This document shows positions 1 through 8,415 of a DNA stretch of 64,000 nt, in pieces. The position numbers and the translations under genes are program-made. The notes under the pieces were generated by a model. The model had not been told where the DNA came from. It worked only from the letters and a program-made list of their open reading frames with translations, and did not search any database. Numbering within the stretch: the first letter of the stretch is position 1; the number at the start of each line of letters is the position of its first letter. The stretch comes from Rhizobium sp. NLR16a. Its GTDB lineage: Bacteria > Pseudomonadota > Alphaproteobacteria > Rhizobiales > Rhizobiaceae. Location of the stretch: NCBI RefSeq assembly GCF_017948245.1, contig NZ_CP072870.1, forward strand, positions 1-64,000. Reading direction: 5' to 3'.

Positions 1-298
1 CTTCGTCGGCCCATGCGAATTCCGTGTAGACGTCCTGGACTTCGTAGGAGATCTCGCTTCGGTCGAGAATATCCTTGATCTCCGCAGCCTTGTCGGAGAG
101 CGCGTCGATCTCGCGCTGGCGTTCCTCAAGCCAGACAGAAGAGATGGTGTTATAATTACCGATCGTTGGTGCAGTTCCCAAGGAGATCACCAGCGCATTC
201 AAATGCGCGCCATGGGCACCGCAGAAGTCGATGGCGGTTTTGAGATCTTCCTCGAACTGATGAACGCTGAGGATGCTGAGTACCGTCCTGATGGTCAT
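1..298 (-). CDS. Universal stress protein (UspA family), C-terminus outside the window
   Basis: The frame opens with ATG at 298 and runs off the window edge, so about 99 N-terminal residues are present. The start reads MTIRTVLSILSVHQFEEDL, followed by a stretch on a small hydrophobic strand (NALVISLGTAPT). This is the beta1-alpha1-beta2 opening of UspA-fold proteins. Such proteins bind ATP or nucleotides in the cytosol and accumulate under stress. A FixK/FNR-type box lies 58 bp upstream of the start, which suggests induction at low oxygen. The ATP-binding glycine loop would be in the missing part, so the subclass cannot be given. Confidence 0.6.
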   Translation of the reverse strand, partial: MTIRTVLSILSVHQFEEDLKTAIDFCGAHGAHLNALVISLGTAPTIGNYNTISSVWLEERQREIDALSDKAAEIKDILDRSEISYEVQDVYTEFAWADE

Positions 299-355
299 GT
301 CGATATACCTCTCTGGTTGGATAGGAAAAGGATAGTCGCCATCGCCCCGGGTTCC

Positions 356-369
356 TTGACCTTCGTCAA
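356..369. promoter_or_regulatory. FixK/FNR-type box TTGAC-CTTC-GTCAA
   Basis: Perfect inverted repeat with the spacing of an anaerobox (consensus TTGAT-N4-ATCAA; here the variant TTGAC/GTCAA). It lies 58 bp before the stress protein start on the minus strand and 115 bp before the small gene at 485 on the plus strand, so it could serve either. Similar boxes occur at 1217 and 3131. Confidence 0.55.
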
Positions 370-484
370 AGCGATATCGATTTCCGCCCTGTAGGCTGCT
401 TCTCGATTGACAGGCGTGGCCGTGGACGTCCCGATCGCGGAATTCGGAGAGGTGCAGGGCCTGTCATCGGTTAGGAGGCCGTAA

Positions 485-784
485 ATGCTGTCGACGGAAC
501 GAGACTTCAAACGGGGCGGCGAGCGGTTGCCCATTCCTTCACAAGGTGAAGTCGAAGGCAAGCTTCTCATGTTCGAAGCGATTGCCGTCACCTGTTTGCA
601 GGAGCTTGTCGCCAAAACGGAATCGCGCCTGGTCCCGAGGCTTCGCCGGAGACTTATCCGTAATCTGAAGGAGCGGTGCGCCCCATTGAAGCTTTGCGCG
701 GATGACGAAAAGGCAGCAGAGGAGTTCGCGCTCCAACTGTTGAACGCAGCCCTGGAAAAAGCAGAAGACGAGATAGCGGGCTGA
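485..784 (+). CDS. Hypothetical 99-residue protein
   Basis: ATG at 485 follows a good ribosome-binding site (TAGGAGG, 478-ish). The product is charged and probably mostly helical, with a basic middle (RLVPRLRRRLIRNLKERC) and an acidic C-terminal helix ending LEKAEDEIAG. No signal peptide or membrane segment is visible. I do not recognise a family. It sits convergent to the phasin-like gene (10-bp gap) and downstream of the FixK-type box at 356, so it may belong to the same low-oxygen group. Confidence 0.5.
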   Translation: MLSTERDFKRGGERLPIPSQGEVEGKLLMFEAIAVTCLQELVAKTESRLVPRLRRRLIRNLKERCAPLKLCADDEKAAEEFALQLLNAALEKAEDEIAG

Positions 785-793
785 GCGGACGCC

Positions 794-1165
794 TCAAGCG
801 CAGGTTCGAGCGCCCAAGTCCTTGACCGTCTCATCCGCCAGTTTGCGCACGACCTTTGCGGAGACCACCCCCATTTTCGAGGAGATCCCGGCCAGTCGCG
901 CGGTCTCTCGAGGCGCCTCGGCCAAGGCATTCTGTGCAAAGTCGGCCACGACCTCGAACGTATCGTTCAGTTCGGCACTTTCGGCGAGGTCGTCCAGGAA
1001 GGTCTCGTAAAGTTGAAGCCGACGCCGGAATGAAGTCAGTAGTTCGATCTGACAACGCAGCATCATCCGCGACGCCTCGATGTTCAGTCTGTAGGCGGCG
1101 AGGAAAAGATTTCTAGCAGAAGCAGGCAGCGCCTGCTCCGGTATCAAAAGCGCGTTATCGACCAT
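794..1165 (-). CDS. Phasin-like protein
   Basis: A 123-residue, almost wholly helical protein without Cys pairs, signal or membrane segment apart from a short C-terminal tail. It carries the alternating pattern NLFLAAYRLNIEASRMML ... LLTSFRRRLQLYETFLDD seen in small phasin-type proteins, which coat polyhydroxyalkanoate granules. The start ATG at 1165 has AGAGGA eight bases upstream. A perfect FNR/FixK box (1217-1230) lies 52 bp upstream of the start, close to the distance expected for activation. Assignment to phasins is by composition and pattern only; a generic helical stress protein is the alternative. Confidence 0.55.
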   Translation of the reverse strand: MVDNALLIPEQALPASARNLFLAAYRLNIEASRMMLRCQIELLTSFRRRLQLYETFLDDLAESAELNDTFEVVADFAQNALAEAPRETARLAGISSKMGVVSAKVVRKLADETVKDLGARTCA

Positions 1166-1216
1166 GGCGGAATCCTCTCGTCTCGTTCAAGATTATCGTC
1201 GCGGCGAAAGATCTCG

Positions 1217-1230
1217 TTGATCTACATCAA
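1217..1230. promoter_or_regulatory. FNR/FixK anaerobox TTGAT-CTAC-ATCAA
   Basis: Exact match to the palindromic consensus TTGAT-N4-ATCAA. It lies 52 bp upstream of the phasin-like start (minus strand) and about 170 bp upstream of the chosen start of the MgtC/DUF4010 gene (plus strand). The shorter distance favours the phasin-like gene as target. Confidence 0.7.
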
Positions 1231-1402
1231 GCGGACTCTGCTCACTGCAACGGCACAATCAGATGGGGTGATTGAGCAATCGCAATGACCGGGCCGCATG
1301 GGTGTGGATGGCTTCCAGGAACAGGGAGAGGGAAATGCATGCTCATGGCATATCGGGCAGAAGATCTCCGGGAGGCGGCGCCGACAAAAACTGGACCTTC
1401 GG

Positions 1403-2659
1403 ATGATGACTTCATTGGTGACGGCTGATGCATTCCAGCGCCTCAGTCTTGCACTTGCGATCGGCATACTCGTCGGCATCGAACGTGGATGGCAAGAACG
1501 CGAGGCCCCGCCGGGCAAGAGAGTGGCGGGTATCCGGACCTATGGCCTCTCGAGTTTCCTCGGCGGCTTTTGCGGCTTCCTGCAACCTATTGCGGGGCCG
1601 ATCCTGCCGACGGCCATCTTCGTATTCTTTTGCATCACGATCCTTGTCTTCAGCCGCATGCAGGCGCTGCGGGAGGGTGACTACAGCGCAACCGGCGCCA
1701 TTGCCGCGATCACGGTGTTCGCGCTCGGTTTCGGAGCCGTCGTTGCAGATATGACGACGATCGCGGCGAGCGCGGTCGCAATGACGGCACTTCTGGCGGC
1801 GCGGGAGCCACTGCACGGATTTCTGCGGAAACTGACCTGGCTCGAGTTGAGAGCCGCCCTGATCTTGTTGACGATGACCGTCGTCATTCTTCCAATTCTT
1901 CCCAATGAGGCGGTCGATCCCTGGCAAATGATCAACCCCTTCGAGCTGTGGATGCTGACCATATTCGTGGGGGCGGTTTCATTTGTGGGCTATGTCATGA
2001 TCCGGCTCACCGACGCCAGAGCCGGACTGCTCCTGACGGGCGCCTGTGGGGGTATCGTTTCCTCGACGGCCTTGACCCTTTCCTTTGCACGACAGTCCAA
2101 GCAGATTCCCGCGCTCTCGCCGCTGCTTTCAGCCGGAGCGATGATGGCGGGGGCGGTATCCCTGAGCCGGGTGCTTTTGATTTGCGGTGTCATCGCACCG
2201 GCGGTGATGGCGGAGCTTGCGGCATTGCTCGGCCCGGGTGCGGCGGCGCTTGCCATCGGCGGTGGCTTGGCCGGCTTGTCGCCGCGCGCCGGTGACAGTC
2301 CCGACTTTTCACCGAAAAATCCGCTGGAGGTGAACGTCGTCCTGCGCTTTGCTCTTCTTCTTGCCACCGTCACCATCGTGACGCGGGCGGCTTTGGAATT
2401 CTTCGGAACCCAGTCGCTGGGGGTGGTCGCCTTCATCACAGGGCTGGGCGATCTCGATGCGATAACGCTTTCGATCGCGAAGCTCCCGAACCTGCCGGCG
2501 GATGCGGCTGCACACGCCATAGCGGTTGCTGCCTTCGCCAATCTTCTTGCGAAAACAGCGCTTGCAGCAAGCGCGGGAAGCCTTGGCTATGCGGTTCGGC
2601 TCGCCATGGTGAGCGGTATCGCGGTGCTCGCCGGTGCCGCCGGCTCGTTCCTGACGTAG
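1403..2659 (+). CDS. MgtC/SapB and DUF4010 family membrane protein
   Basis: The product (about 418 residues from this start) has many hydrophobic helices. Its N-terminus, FQRLSLALAIGILVGIERGWQ, is typical of the MgtC/SapB-like N-terminal region of DUF4010 proteins, and a long multi-helix DUF4010 domain follows (GLLLTGACGGIVSSTALTLS; VAFITGLGDLDAITLSIAKL). These are inner-membrane proteins of uncertain transport role. The frame is open upstream to 1298, but the extra 35 residues are polar and unlike the family, so I start at the double ATG at 1403/1406. No strong ribosome-binding site is seen for either. It stands alone, convergent to the DUF1488-like gene. Confidence 0.75.
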   Translation: MMTSLVTADAFQRLSLALAIGILVGIERGWQEREAPPGKRVAGIRTYGLSSFLGGFCGFLQPIAGPILPTAIFVFFCITILVFSRMQALREGDYSATGAIAAITVFALGFGAVVADMTTIAASAVAMTALLAAREPLHGFLRKLTWLELRAALILLTMTVVILPILPNEAVDPWQMINPFELWMLTIFVGAVSFVGYVMIRLTDARAGLLLTGACGGIVSSTALTLSFARQSKQIPALSPLLSAGAMMAGAVSLSRVLLICGVIAPAVMAELAALLGPGAAALAIGGGLAGLSPRAGDSPDFSPKNPLEVNVVLRFALLLATVTIVTRAALEFFGTQSLGVVAFITGLGDLDAITLSIAKLPNLPADAAAHAIAVAAFANLLAKTALAASAGSLGYAVRLAMVSGIAVLAGAAGSFLT

Positions 2660-2763
2660 GCGGATGATCTCGCCGTTGGCGATGATGCTTGGCGTTCGAT
2701 CGCGTTGGATCTGACGCGCCGCTTCCTATGCGAGCCTCACCACGTCAGGGAGGCGAGCGGCAC

Positions 2764-3024
2764 TCATGCGACAAGGTCGGCTGCATGAATTCTGATGCGC
2801 CCATCGCGCTCGAAATCGCCGCGATCGAATTTCGCGCGGGCAATCCGGCTGAAAAGGCCGATGTTTTCCTGAAGCCGGCTTTCGTCGCAACGCGGCGGCT
2901 GGGCAACCTCCAGAAGGGCCTCCTTGTCGATAACGACCATCTGGTTCGTGCCGCCCGCATCCATAACCAGCAGGGCTTCCTCGCCGGACGACTTCATCAT
3001 TCCACTGATCAGCTTCAAAGACAT
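2764..3024 (-). CDS. DUF1488-like small protein
   Basis: 86 residues beginning MSLKLISGMMKSSGEEALLV. The later segment, with a conserved Ala-Lys-Phe-Asp and a closing DGRIRIHAADL, resembles DUF1488 proteins, which are common in rhizobia and of unknown function. A clear ribosome-binding site (GGAGAT) sits seven bases before the ATG. A perfect anaerobox lies 107 bp upstream of the start codon (3131-3144), suggesting oxygen-dependent expression. Confidence 0.6.
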   Translation of the reverse strand: MSLKLISGMMKSSGEEALLVMDAGGTNQMVVIDKEALLEVAQPPRCDESRLQENIGLFSRIARAKFDRGDFERDGRIRIHAADLVA

Positions 3025-3130
3025 TGCTTATCTCCGGACCGGTTGATCTCGCAAACCTGCCACAACACGCGCTGCCGGGCTCCTCGGACAGGCTGCCCGG
3101 AAAACGTATGCCGGCGCGGAAAGACCAGCC

Positions 3131-3144
3131 TTGATACACATCAA
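3131..3144. promoter_or_regulatory. FNR/FixK anaerobox TTGAT-ACAC-ATCAA
   Basis: Exact palindromic match to the FNR/FixK consensus in the gap between the isochorismatase gene end and the DUF1488-like gene start. The only start downstream of it is that of the DUF1488-like gene on the minus strand. Confidence 0.7.
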
Positions 3145-3166
3145 TAAAGATCGCGGAAAAGGCTTC

Positions 3167-3751
3167 TCAGCCAAGGCCGCTCAAGAATTCATCGGTTTCC
3201 ATGAGCTCCAGCTGCACGGAAAAGCGGTCGTGCAGAAGTTCCAGCGATGCGTCATAGGTGTCGTCGGCGCTGCTGCAGACGGCGTCCTTCAGCATGATGA
3301 CACGATAGCCGAGATCGATGGCGCCGAGCGTAGCGGCAAGCACGCAGACGTCCGTTTCCCCACCGGTAATCACAAGGGTGTCGACGCGTTCCGATTGCAG
3401 GATGTTATGAAGGCGGCCGTCGATCCAGGGGGAATAGGTGCGTTTGTCGAAATATCTTGCCGGCGGAACATGCGAGGCGAGCGAGGAAGCCAGTTCGACG
3501 AGGCCACGCGGAAGATGTTCGCCTGTCATCATCCACCATTTCCGGTAATAATCGCGCCATTTTCCCGGCATCGCGTCCGCATGCTGGGGTGGCACGAAAC
3601 GGGTGAAGATCGTTCGGGCTGGATAGCGGCCGGCGAGTTCCTCGATCTGAGGGGAGATCCGGGCCATCCATGGAACGTGCCATGGCGTGTCTTCGGCAAA
3701 CATCCGCTGCATGTCGACGCAAAGGTGCCGCCACTCGCCGATCTCGCCCAT
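3167..3751 (-). CDS. Isochorismatase-family cysteine hydrolase
   Basis: 194 residues with the three catalytic landmarks of the isochorismatase/nicotinamidase fold: an early Asp in LCVDMQRMF, a central Lys in the FDKRTYSPW region, and a Cys in TLVITGGETDVCVLAATLGA. Members hydrolyse amides or vinyl ethers (nicotinamide, N-carbamoyl compounds, ureidoacrylate) in the cytosol; the substrate cannot be read here. The ATG at 3751 has GGAGG at ideal spacing. It lies downstream of, and on the same strand as, the GGDEF-EAL gene but is separated by 77 bp, so coupling is uncertain. Confidence 0.8.
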   Translation of the reverse strand: MGEIGEWRHLCVDMQRMFAEDTPWHVPWMARISPQIEELAGRYPARTIFTRFVPPQHADAMPGKWRDYYRKWWMMTGEHLPRGLVELASSLASHVPPARYFDKRTYSPWIDGRLHNILQSERVDTLVITGGETDVCVLAATLGAIDLGYRVIMLKDAVCSSADDTYDASLELLHDRFSVQLELMETDEFLSGLG

Positions 3752-3828
3752 CGCATCCTCCGTTCGTCTTTGGGCGCGAACCGCTGCCCGGAGCGAAAGT
3801 TCCCGACGGCCGGAAGATCAGGAGATGG

Positions 3829-6198
3829 TCAGGCAATGGCTCCTGGAACGATCGTCCGTAAGGCGGCGCTGCTTTCGGGTTTGCCGAAGCAGTCGAGTTC
3901 GCGAAGCGGAACCGGTTTGGAGAAGAAGTAGCCCTGGAGGTCGGTGCAGCCGAGGGCGGCCAGAAAGTCCCTTTGATATTCGGTTTCGACCCCTTCGGCC
4001 GTCGTCGAAATGCCGAGGTTGCGGCTGAGCGTGACGATGGCGCCGATGATGGCCGCGCCGTTGGCTTTTGCGCCCAGCTGGGAAACGAAGGAACGATCGA
4101 TCTTGATGCGGTCTATGTCGAAGCGGACAAGATGGCTGAGGCACGAAAAGCCGGTCCCAAAATCATCCAGCGAAATCTGAACTCCGCGGCCGCGCAGTGA
4201 TTTCAGGACCGAATAGACATCCGAGCTATCCTCGATCAGCGAGGACTCGGTGAGTTCGAGCTCCAGGCGAGACGGCGGCAAGCCGGTCTCTTCAAGCACG
4301 GCGAAGACCTCCTCGGCGAAGTTGGGCCTTCTCAGTTGGGAGGGAGACACATTCACCGCCACAAAGGTGTCTCCAGGCCACTTGCAGGCAGCCCTGCAGG
4401 CTTCGCGCAGCACCCAGACACCGAGGGCATCGATGAGGCCCCCTTCCTCGGCCGCAGGGATGAAGCTGGCAGGCGTCAACAGTCCGCGCTGACTATGACG
4501 CCAGCGCACGAGAGCCTCCGCGCCAGACGCGGAGTATCCGCCCTCGGCGCGATGCACTGTCTGGTAGTAGACCTCGAGCGACCCGAAGTCCGGTCTGTTG
4601 CCGATTGGACCGGGTTGTGGAGCACCAGCCGACAAGGCCGCGCTCTTCGCCAGAACATCCCGCAATTCGTTCTTGAGGACGTCGCGCGCATTCCTGCCGC
4701 CGTCCATGGATGGCGAGTAGACGCGCCACTGACCTCTTCCGCCCACCTTAGCCTCATAGAGCGCGACATCGGCATAACGCATGAGATCGTCGGCATTGCG
4801 CCCGGCATCCGGCACGACGGTGACGCCGATCGAGCCGCCGACCCGGGCGACCGCTTCGCCCCTCAAAAGCGGGAAGGGTTTGCCGAGTTCGGCAACGATC
4901 GCTTCGCAGATGGACGGCAAGAGTTGATCATCTCTGATGTTCCGGAGAAGCAGGGCAAACTCGTCCCCGCCGAGCCGGGCAAGCGTGTCGTCCGGACGAA
5001 GCAACGCATGGATCCGCTCCGCAGCCATTCTGATGAGTTCGTCGCCGGCAGCATGCCCGAAGGTGTCGTTCACCGCCTTGAAGCGGTCGAGGTCGAGAAG
5101 CGCCACGGCCGACCGCTCGGCAGAATTGCGTGTATCGGCCAGGCACGCCTCGAACCGCATCGCGAACAAGGCGCGGTTGGGAAGGCCGGTCAGCACGTCG
5201 TGCAAGGCGAGCTGCCTGGCATGCAGCTCGCTTCTCTTCAATTCGCCGAGACTGCTTCGCAGGCGCACGAGCAGAACCGAAAACAGGACCGCTATCACCA
5301 GGGCGGCGATCGAAAGCGCCGGCATCAAGCGGCCGATCACTCTCGAACCAGGAAGATCAGGCCGCCATACGATAAAGCCAATCGGTTCGCCGTTTGCCGT
5401 TGCGTCGATCTGGAACGCAACCTCGTTTTCATCCGCGTCGGCCGTTCGCGCGAAGCGCGCGCCGTTGAGGCCTTGCTGCCGGCTCAACTCGTCGAGCGCC
5501 GCGCCGTCGAGAAACCGCACGACGATCAGGAATTGCCGCATCGGCTGTGGTTGCCCCTCGGCCGCTTCGTTGACGGCAACGACGCCCACGATCGTCGGCC
5601 GGCCTTCGAGCCGCATCAGATTGGCCAGTGCATGGTTCGAGCGGGCGGTGTTGGCCGCTCGGCTTTCCAATGATGATGAGGTCCGTTCGCTGGAAGCGGT
5701 GCCGTGGTTCGCGTTCAGGCGCGCGTCTTTAAGGAGAGGCAGAAAGAGCGGTCTCATCCAGCGATAGCGCTTTTCGGTTTCGCCGTCGGTCAGCATGATC
5801 AGCTGCGCCTTGTCATCGACGACGAAGGCCTGGTCATAGCCGAATGCCGACATCGCAGTGTGGCTGATCGCACTCCCGGCCGCCGCCGTGAGAACGGTGT
5901 CGAGGCTGGAGGAAACTCCGGCTGCCCGGGAGGCCGGATAAACGCCGGAGAGGTAGCCATTGCCGAACTGGCCGATGACATGCGCGACTTGATCGACCTG
6001 TTCCCTGAGGCGCGCATTGACAAGCTGGCGTTGTCGATCAAGGGCTGCCGCATCGCTCTCGGTTCCCGCCCAGAGTGCGGAAAGCACGACCAGTCCGATC
6101 GCTCCGAGTCCGCTGACAGCGATCAGGAATAGAATCCTCCCTGAAGCGATCCAGGATTGCTGAAACGAATTGGAGCTGGAAGGGACAACGATGTGCAA
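3829..6198 (-). CDS. Membrane-bound CHASE4-type GGDEF-EAL c-di-GMP enzyme
   Basis: Roughly 790 residues. A first membrane helix (ILFLIAVSGLGAIGLVVLSAL) and a second one (ALSIAALVIAVLFSVLLV) flank a periplasmic sensor of about 230 residues resembling CHASE4. Then come a GGDEF domain with intact RLGGDEF near residue 409, preceded by an RPDD inhibitory site five residues before GGDEF, and an EAL domain with intact EALVRW near 559, ELTES and DDFGTGFS. Both cyclase and phosphodiesterase activities therefore look possible. No ATG fits; I chose TTG at 6198 behind AGGGG, while a TTG at 6249 is also open. It is divergent from the binding-protein gene at 6317. Confidence 0.85.
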   Translation of the reverse strand: MHIVVPSSSNSFQQSWIASGRILFLIAVSGLGAIGLVVLSALWAGTESDAAALDRQRQLVNARLREQVDQVAHVIGQFGNGYLSGVYPASRAAGVSSSLDTVLTAAAGSAISHTAMSAFGYDQAFVVDDKAQLIMLTDGETEKRYRWMRPLFLPLLKDARLNANHGTASSERTSSSLESRAANTARSNHALANLMRLEGRPTIVGVVAVNEAAEGQPQPMRQFLIVVRFLDGAALDELSRQQGLNGARFARTADADENEVAFQIDATANGEPIGFIVWRPDLPGSRVIGRLMPALSIAALVIAVLFSVLLVRLRSSLGELKRSELHARQLALHDVLTGLPNRALFAMRFEACLADTRNSAERSAVALLDLDRFKAVNDTFGHAAGDELIRMAAERIHALLRPDDTLARLGGDEFALLLRNIRDDQLLPSICEAIVAELGKPFPLLRGEAVARVGGSIGVTVVPDAGRNADDLMRYADVALYEAKVGGRGQWRVYSPSMDGGRNARDVLKNELRDVLAKSAALSAGAPQPGPIGNRPDFGSLEVYYQTVHRAEGGYSASGAEALVRWRHSQRGLLTPASFIPAAEEGGLIDALGVWVLREACRAACKWPGDTFVAVNVSPSQLRRPNFAEEVFAVLEETGLPPSRLELELTESSLIEDSSDVYSVLKSLRGRGVQISLDDFGTGFSCLSHLVRFDIDRIKIDRSFVSQLGAKANGAAIIGAIVTLSRNLGISTTAEGVETEYQRDFLAALGCTDLQGYFFSKPVPLRELDCFGKPESSAALRTIVPGAIA

Positions 6199-6316
6199 GC
6201 CTAAACCCCTGAACCCACCACGGGCGCATTCGTGGACGGTAACAAACAAGCGTTCACGTAGAATTAAAGGCTGGGGCGCACTATGGCGGAGACTACGTCA
6301 CAAGGAGTTTCCGACG

Positions 6317-7123
6317 ATGTTGCGTCTATCCTTTCGGACTATACTGCGCGCAGCGCTCATGGCGGGCGGTTTGGTCGTCCTTCTTGCCGCCACCTCGCCG
6401 CTGCAGCTGGCGGCGCAAGATCGTACGCCTCTGAGAGTTGCGGTCGAAGGTGCATTTCCGCCCTTCAATTACCTTGATGCAAATAACCAGCTGCAAGGCT
6501 TCGACATCGATATTGCCAATGCCCTTTGCGACGCCGGCAAGTTCGAATGCCGGTTCGTCATCGAAAAATGGGACGACATGATCCCCGATCTCGTCGCCGG
6601 CAAATACGACGCGATCATCTCGTCCATGTCGATGAGCCTGGAGCGCCGCCAGAAAGTCGCTTTTACCGAGCAATATTACACCAGCCCGTCGGTGTTCATC
6701 GCCCGCAAGGACTCGCCGATCAACGACGTCAGCCCTGCCGCCCTCAGCGGCAAAAGGCTCGGGGTGACATCGTCCACGGCGCAGGAATCCTATGCCAACC
6801 ACCTCTATCCGGAGTTGAAGAAGACGGTTTTCCGGTCTTCGCCGGAATTATACAAAGGTCTGTCGGACGGGCGCGTCGACATCATCCTTGAGGATAAGCT
6901 TGCCATTTATGACTGGATCGCCAACACGAAGGCGGGAACCTGCTGCGAATTCAAGGGACCGGATCTGGTCGACGTCACCTATTTCGGCGAAGGTGCGGGG
7001 ATCGCCTTGCGCCTGGATGACAAGGAGCGTCTTGCGCGCCTGAACGAGGCCTTGAAGGCCATCAAGGCCGACGGGACCTACGACATGATCAACGCCAAGT
7101 ATTTCCCGTTCAGCATCCAGTAG
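6317..7123 (+). CDS. Orphan periplasmic amino-acid-type binding protein (SBP_bac_3)
   Basis: 268 residues with a signal peptide (hydrophobic LMAGGLVVLLAATSP, cleavage near QLAAQ). The body is classic for lysine/arginine/ornithine/histidine receptors: LRVAVEGAFPPFNYLD, LQGFDIDIANALCD, WDDMIPDLVAGKYDAIISSM. It also contains paired Cys (AGTCCEF) also seen in the receptor at 46983. AAGGAG precedes the ATG at 6317 at good spacing; the frame is open further upstream but lacks such a site. No permease or ATPase is adjacent, so it must use a distant transporter or act as a sensor ligand receptor. It is divergent from the c-di-GMP gene. Confidence 0.82.
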   Translation: MLRLSFRTILRAALMAGGLVVLLAATSPLQLAAQDRTPLRVAVEGAFPPFNYLDANNQLQGFDIDIANALCDAGKFECRFVIEKWDDMIPDLVAGKYDAIISSMSMSLERRQKVAFTEQYYTSPSVFIARKDSPINDVSPAALSGKRLGVTSSTAQESYANHLYPELKKTVFRSSPELYKGLSDGRVDIILEDKLAIYDWIANTKAGTCCEFKGPDLVDVTYFGEGAGIALRLDDKERLARLNEALKAIKADGTYDMINAKYFPFSIQ

Positions 7124-7162
7124 TTCTGCCGTAAACCTCTGGCAATCGATCGGTTCAGACCG

Positions 7163-7202
7163 TTACGGCGCCGCGCCTGCGAAGATAGGCGCGGCGCCGT
7201 AA
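7163..7202. terminator. Strong bidirectional hairpin between convergent genes
   Basis: A perfect 16-bp stem (7163-7178 with 7187-7202) and an 8-base loop lie between the stop of the binding protein (7123) and the stop of fdhA (7225). The stem ends in TTA/TAA, and the flanks have only short T runs. It probably ends transcription from both sides. Confidence 0.65.
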
Positions 7203-7224
7203 ATCTTGTCTTCAGGCCCTGGCG

Positions 7225-8415
7225 TCAGGCGGCTTTCGCGACCTCTCCATGCGGATCGAGGACATACTTCGTTGCCGCGCCATGGTCGAAACTTTCATAT
7301 CCAGCGGCGGCATCGTCGAGCGGGATGACCTTGGCGTTGACGATGTCGGCGATCGGCAACCGGTCGTGGAGGATCGCCTGCATGAGCTGGCGATTATATT
7401 TGAGCACCGGAGTCTGTCCGGTGTGGAAGGACTGCGCCTTGGCCCAGCCGAGACCGAAGCGAAGCGAGAGATTGCCGTGCTTGGCGGCATTGTCGACGGC
7501 GCCCGGATCCTCGGTGACGTAGAGGCCGGGGATGCCGATCGAGCCTGCGGCGCGGGTGATCTCCATCATCTGGTTGAGCACTATCGCCGGCTGTTCCCCG
7601 CCGGAATGGCCACGTGCCTCGAAGCCGACCGCGTCGATCGCGCTGTCAACCTCGTTGCTGCCGACGACCTCGGCAATCATGTCGCCGAGACGATCGCTCT
7701 TGGAAAGATCGATCGGTTCGAAACCAACCTTCGCGGCATGCGCCAGGCGATCCTTGTTGAAATCGCCGATCATGACGACGGCGGCACCGAGGATGCGAGC
7801 CGAAGCCGCAGCCGCTAACCCGACAGGACCGGCACCGGCGACATAGACGGTCGAGCCGACGCCGACGCCCGCGCGCACTGCGCCATGAAAGCCGGTGGGC
7901 AGAATGTCGGAAAGCATGGTGAGATCGCGGATCTTCGCCATCGCCTTGTCGCGATCTGGAATTTTCAGCAGGTTGAAATCGGCATAGGGAATGGTGACGT
8001 AGCGGGCCTGTCCGCCGATCCAGCCCCCCATGTCGACATAACCGTAAGCGCCGCCGGCGCGCGCCGGGTTCACCGTCAGGCAGACGCCGGTATCCTGGGA
8101 TTTGCAGCAGCGGCAACGGCCGCAGGCGACGTTGAAGGGCACCGAAACGATATCGCCGATTTCGAGCATCTCGACGTCGACGCCTTTCTCGATGATTTCG
8201 CCGGTGATTTCATGGCCGAGGATCAGGCCCGGCATTGCCGTCGTGCGGCCGCGGACCATGTGCTGATCGGAGCCGCAGATATTGGTGGAGATAACCTTCA
8301 GGATCACGCCGTGCTCGATGCGGCGGCCATCGGGCGCTTCCAGCTTCGGATCGTCGATATCGCGGACTTCGACCTTTCCCGGCCGGAGATAGACGACGCC
8401 TCTATTCTTGCTCAT
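7225..8415 (-). CDS. fdhA: Glutathione-independent formaldehyde dehydrogenase
   Basis: 396 residues, matching the size of zinc- and NAD-dependent formaldehyde dehydrogenase of the Pseudomonas putida type. It starts MSKNRGVVYLRPGKVEVRDI and has the catalytic-zinc region CGSDQHMVRG and GHEITGEI. The structural-zinc cysteines are in CGRCRCCKSQDTGVC, and the Rossmann segment is VYVAGAGPVGLAAAASARIL. It oxidises formaldehyde to formate without added thiol and can dismutate aldehydes. The frame is open to 8583, but ATG at 8415 has GGGAGGAA just upstream and matches the family start. It is a single-gene unit ending at the hairpin 7163-7202. Confidence 0.9.
   Translation of the reverse strand: MSKNRGVVYLRPGKVEVRDIDDPKLEAPDGRRIEHGVILKVISTNICGSDQHMVRGRTTAMPGLILGHEITGEIIEKGVDVEMLEIGDIVSVPFNVACGRCRCCKSQDTGVCLTVNPARAGGAYGYVDMGGWIGGQARYVTIPYADFNLLKIPDRDKAMAKIRDLTMLSDILPTGFHGAVRAGVGVGSTVYVAGAGPVGLAAAASARILGAAVVMIGDFNKDRLAHAAKVGFEPIDLSKSDRLGDMIAEVVGSNEVDSAIDAVGFEARGHSGGEQPAIVLNQMMEITRAAGSIGIPGLYVTEDPGAVDNAAKHGNLSLRFGLGWAKAQSFHTGQTPVLKYNRQLMQAILHDRLPIADIVNAKVIPLDDAAAGYESFDHGAATKYVLDPHGEVAKAA

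Noticed and set aside
7225..8415. Glutathione-dependent formaldehyde dehydrogenase (class III ADH)
   Set aside because: The start MSKNRGVVYLRPGKVEV, the 396-residue length and the CGRCRCCKSQDTG motif fit the glutathione-independent type instead.
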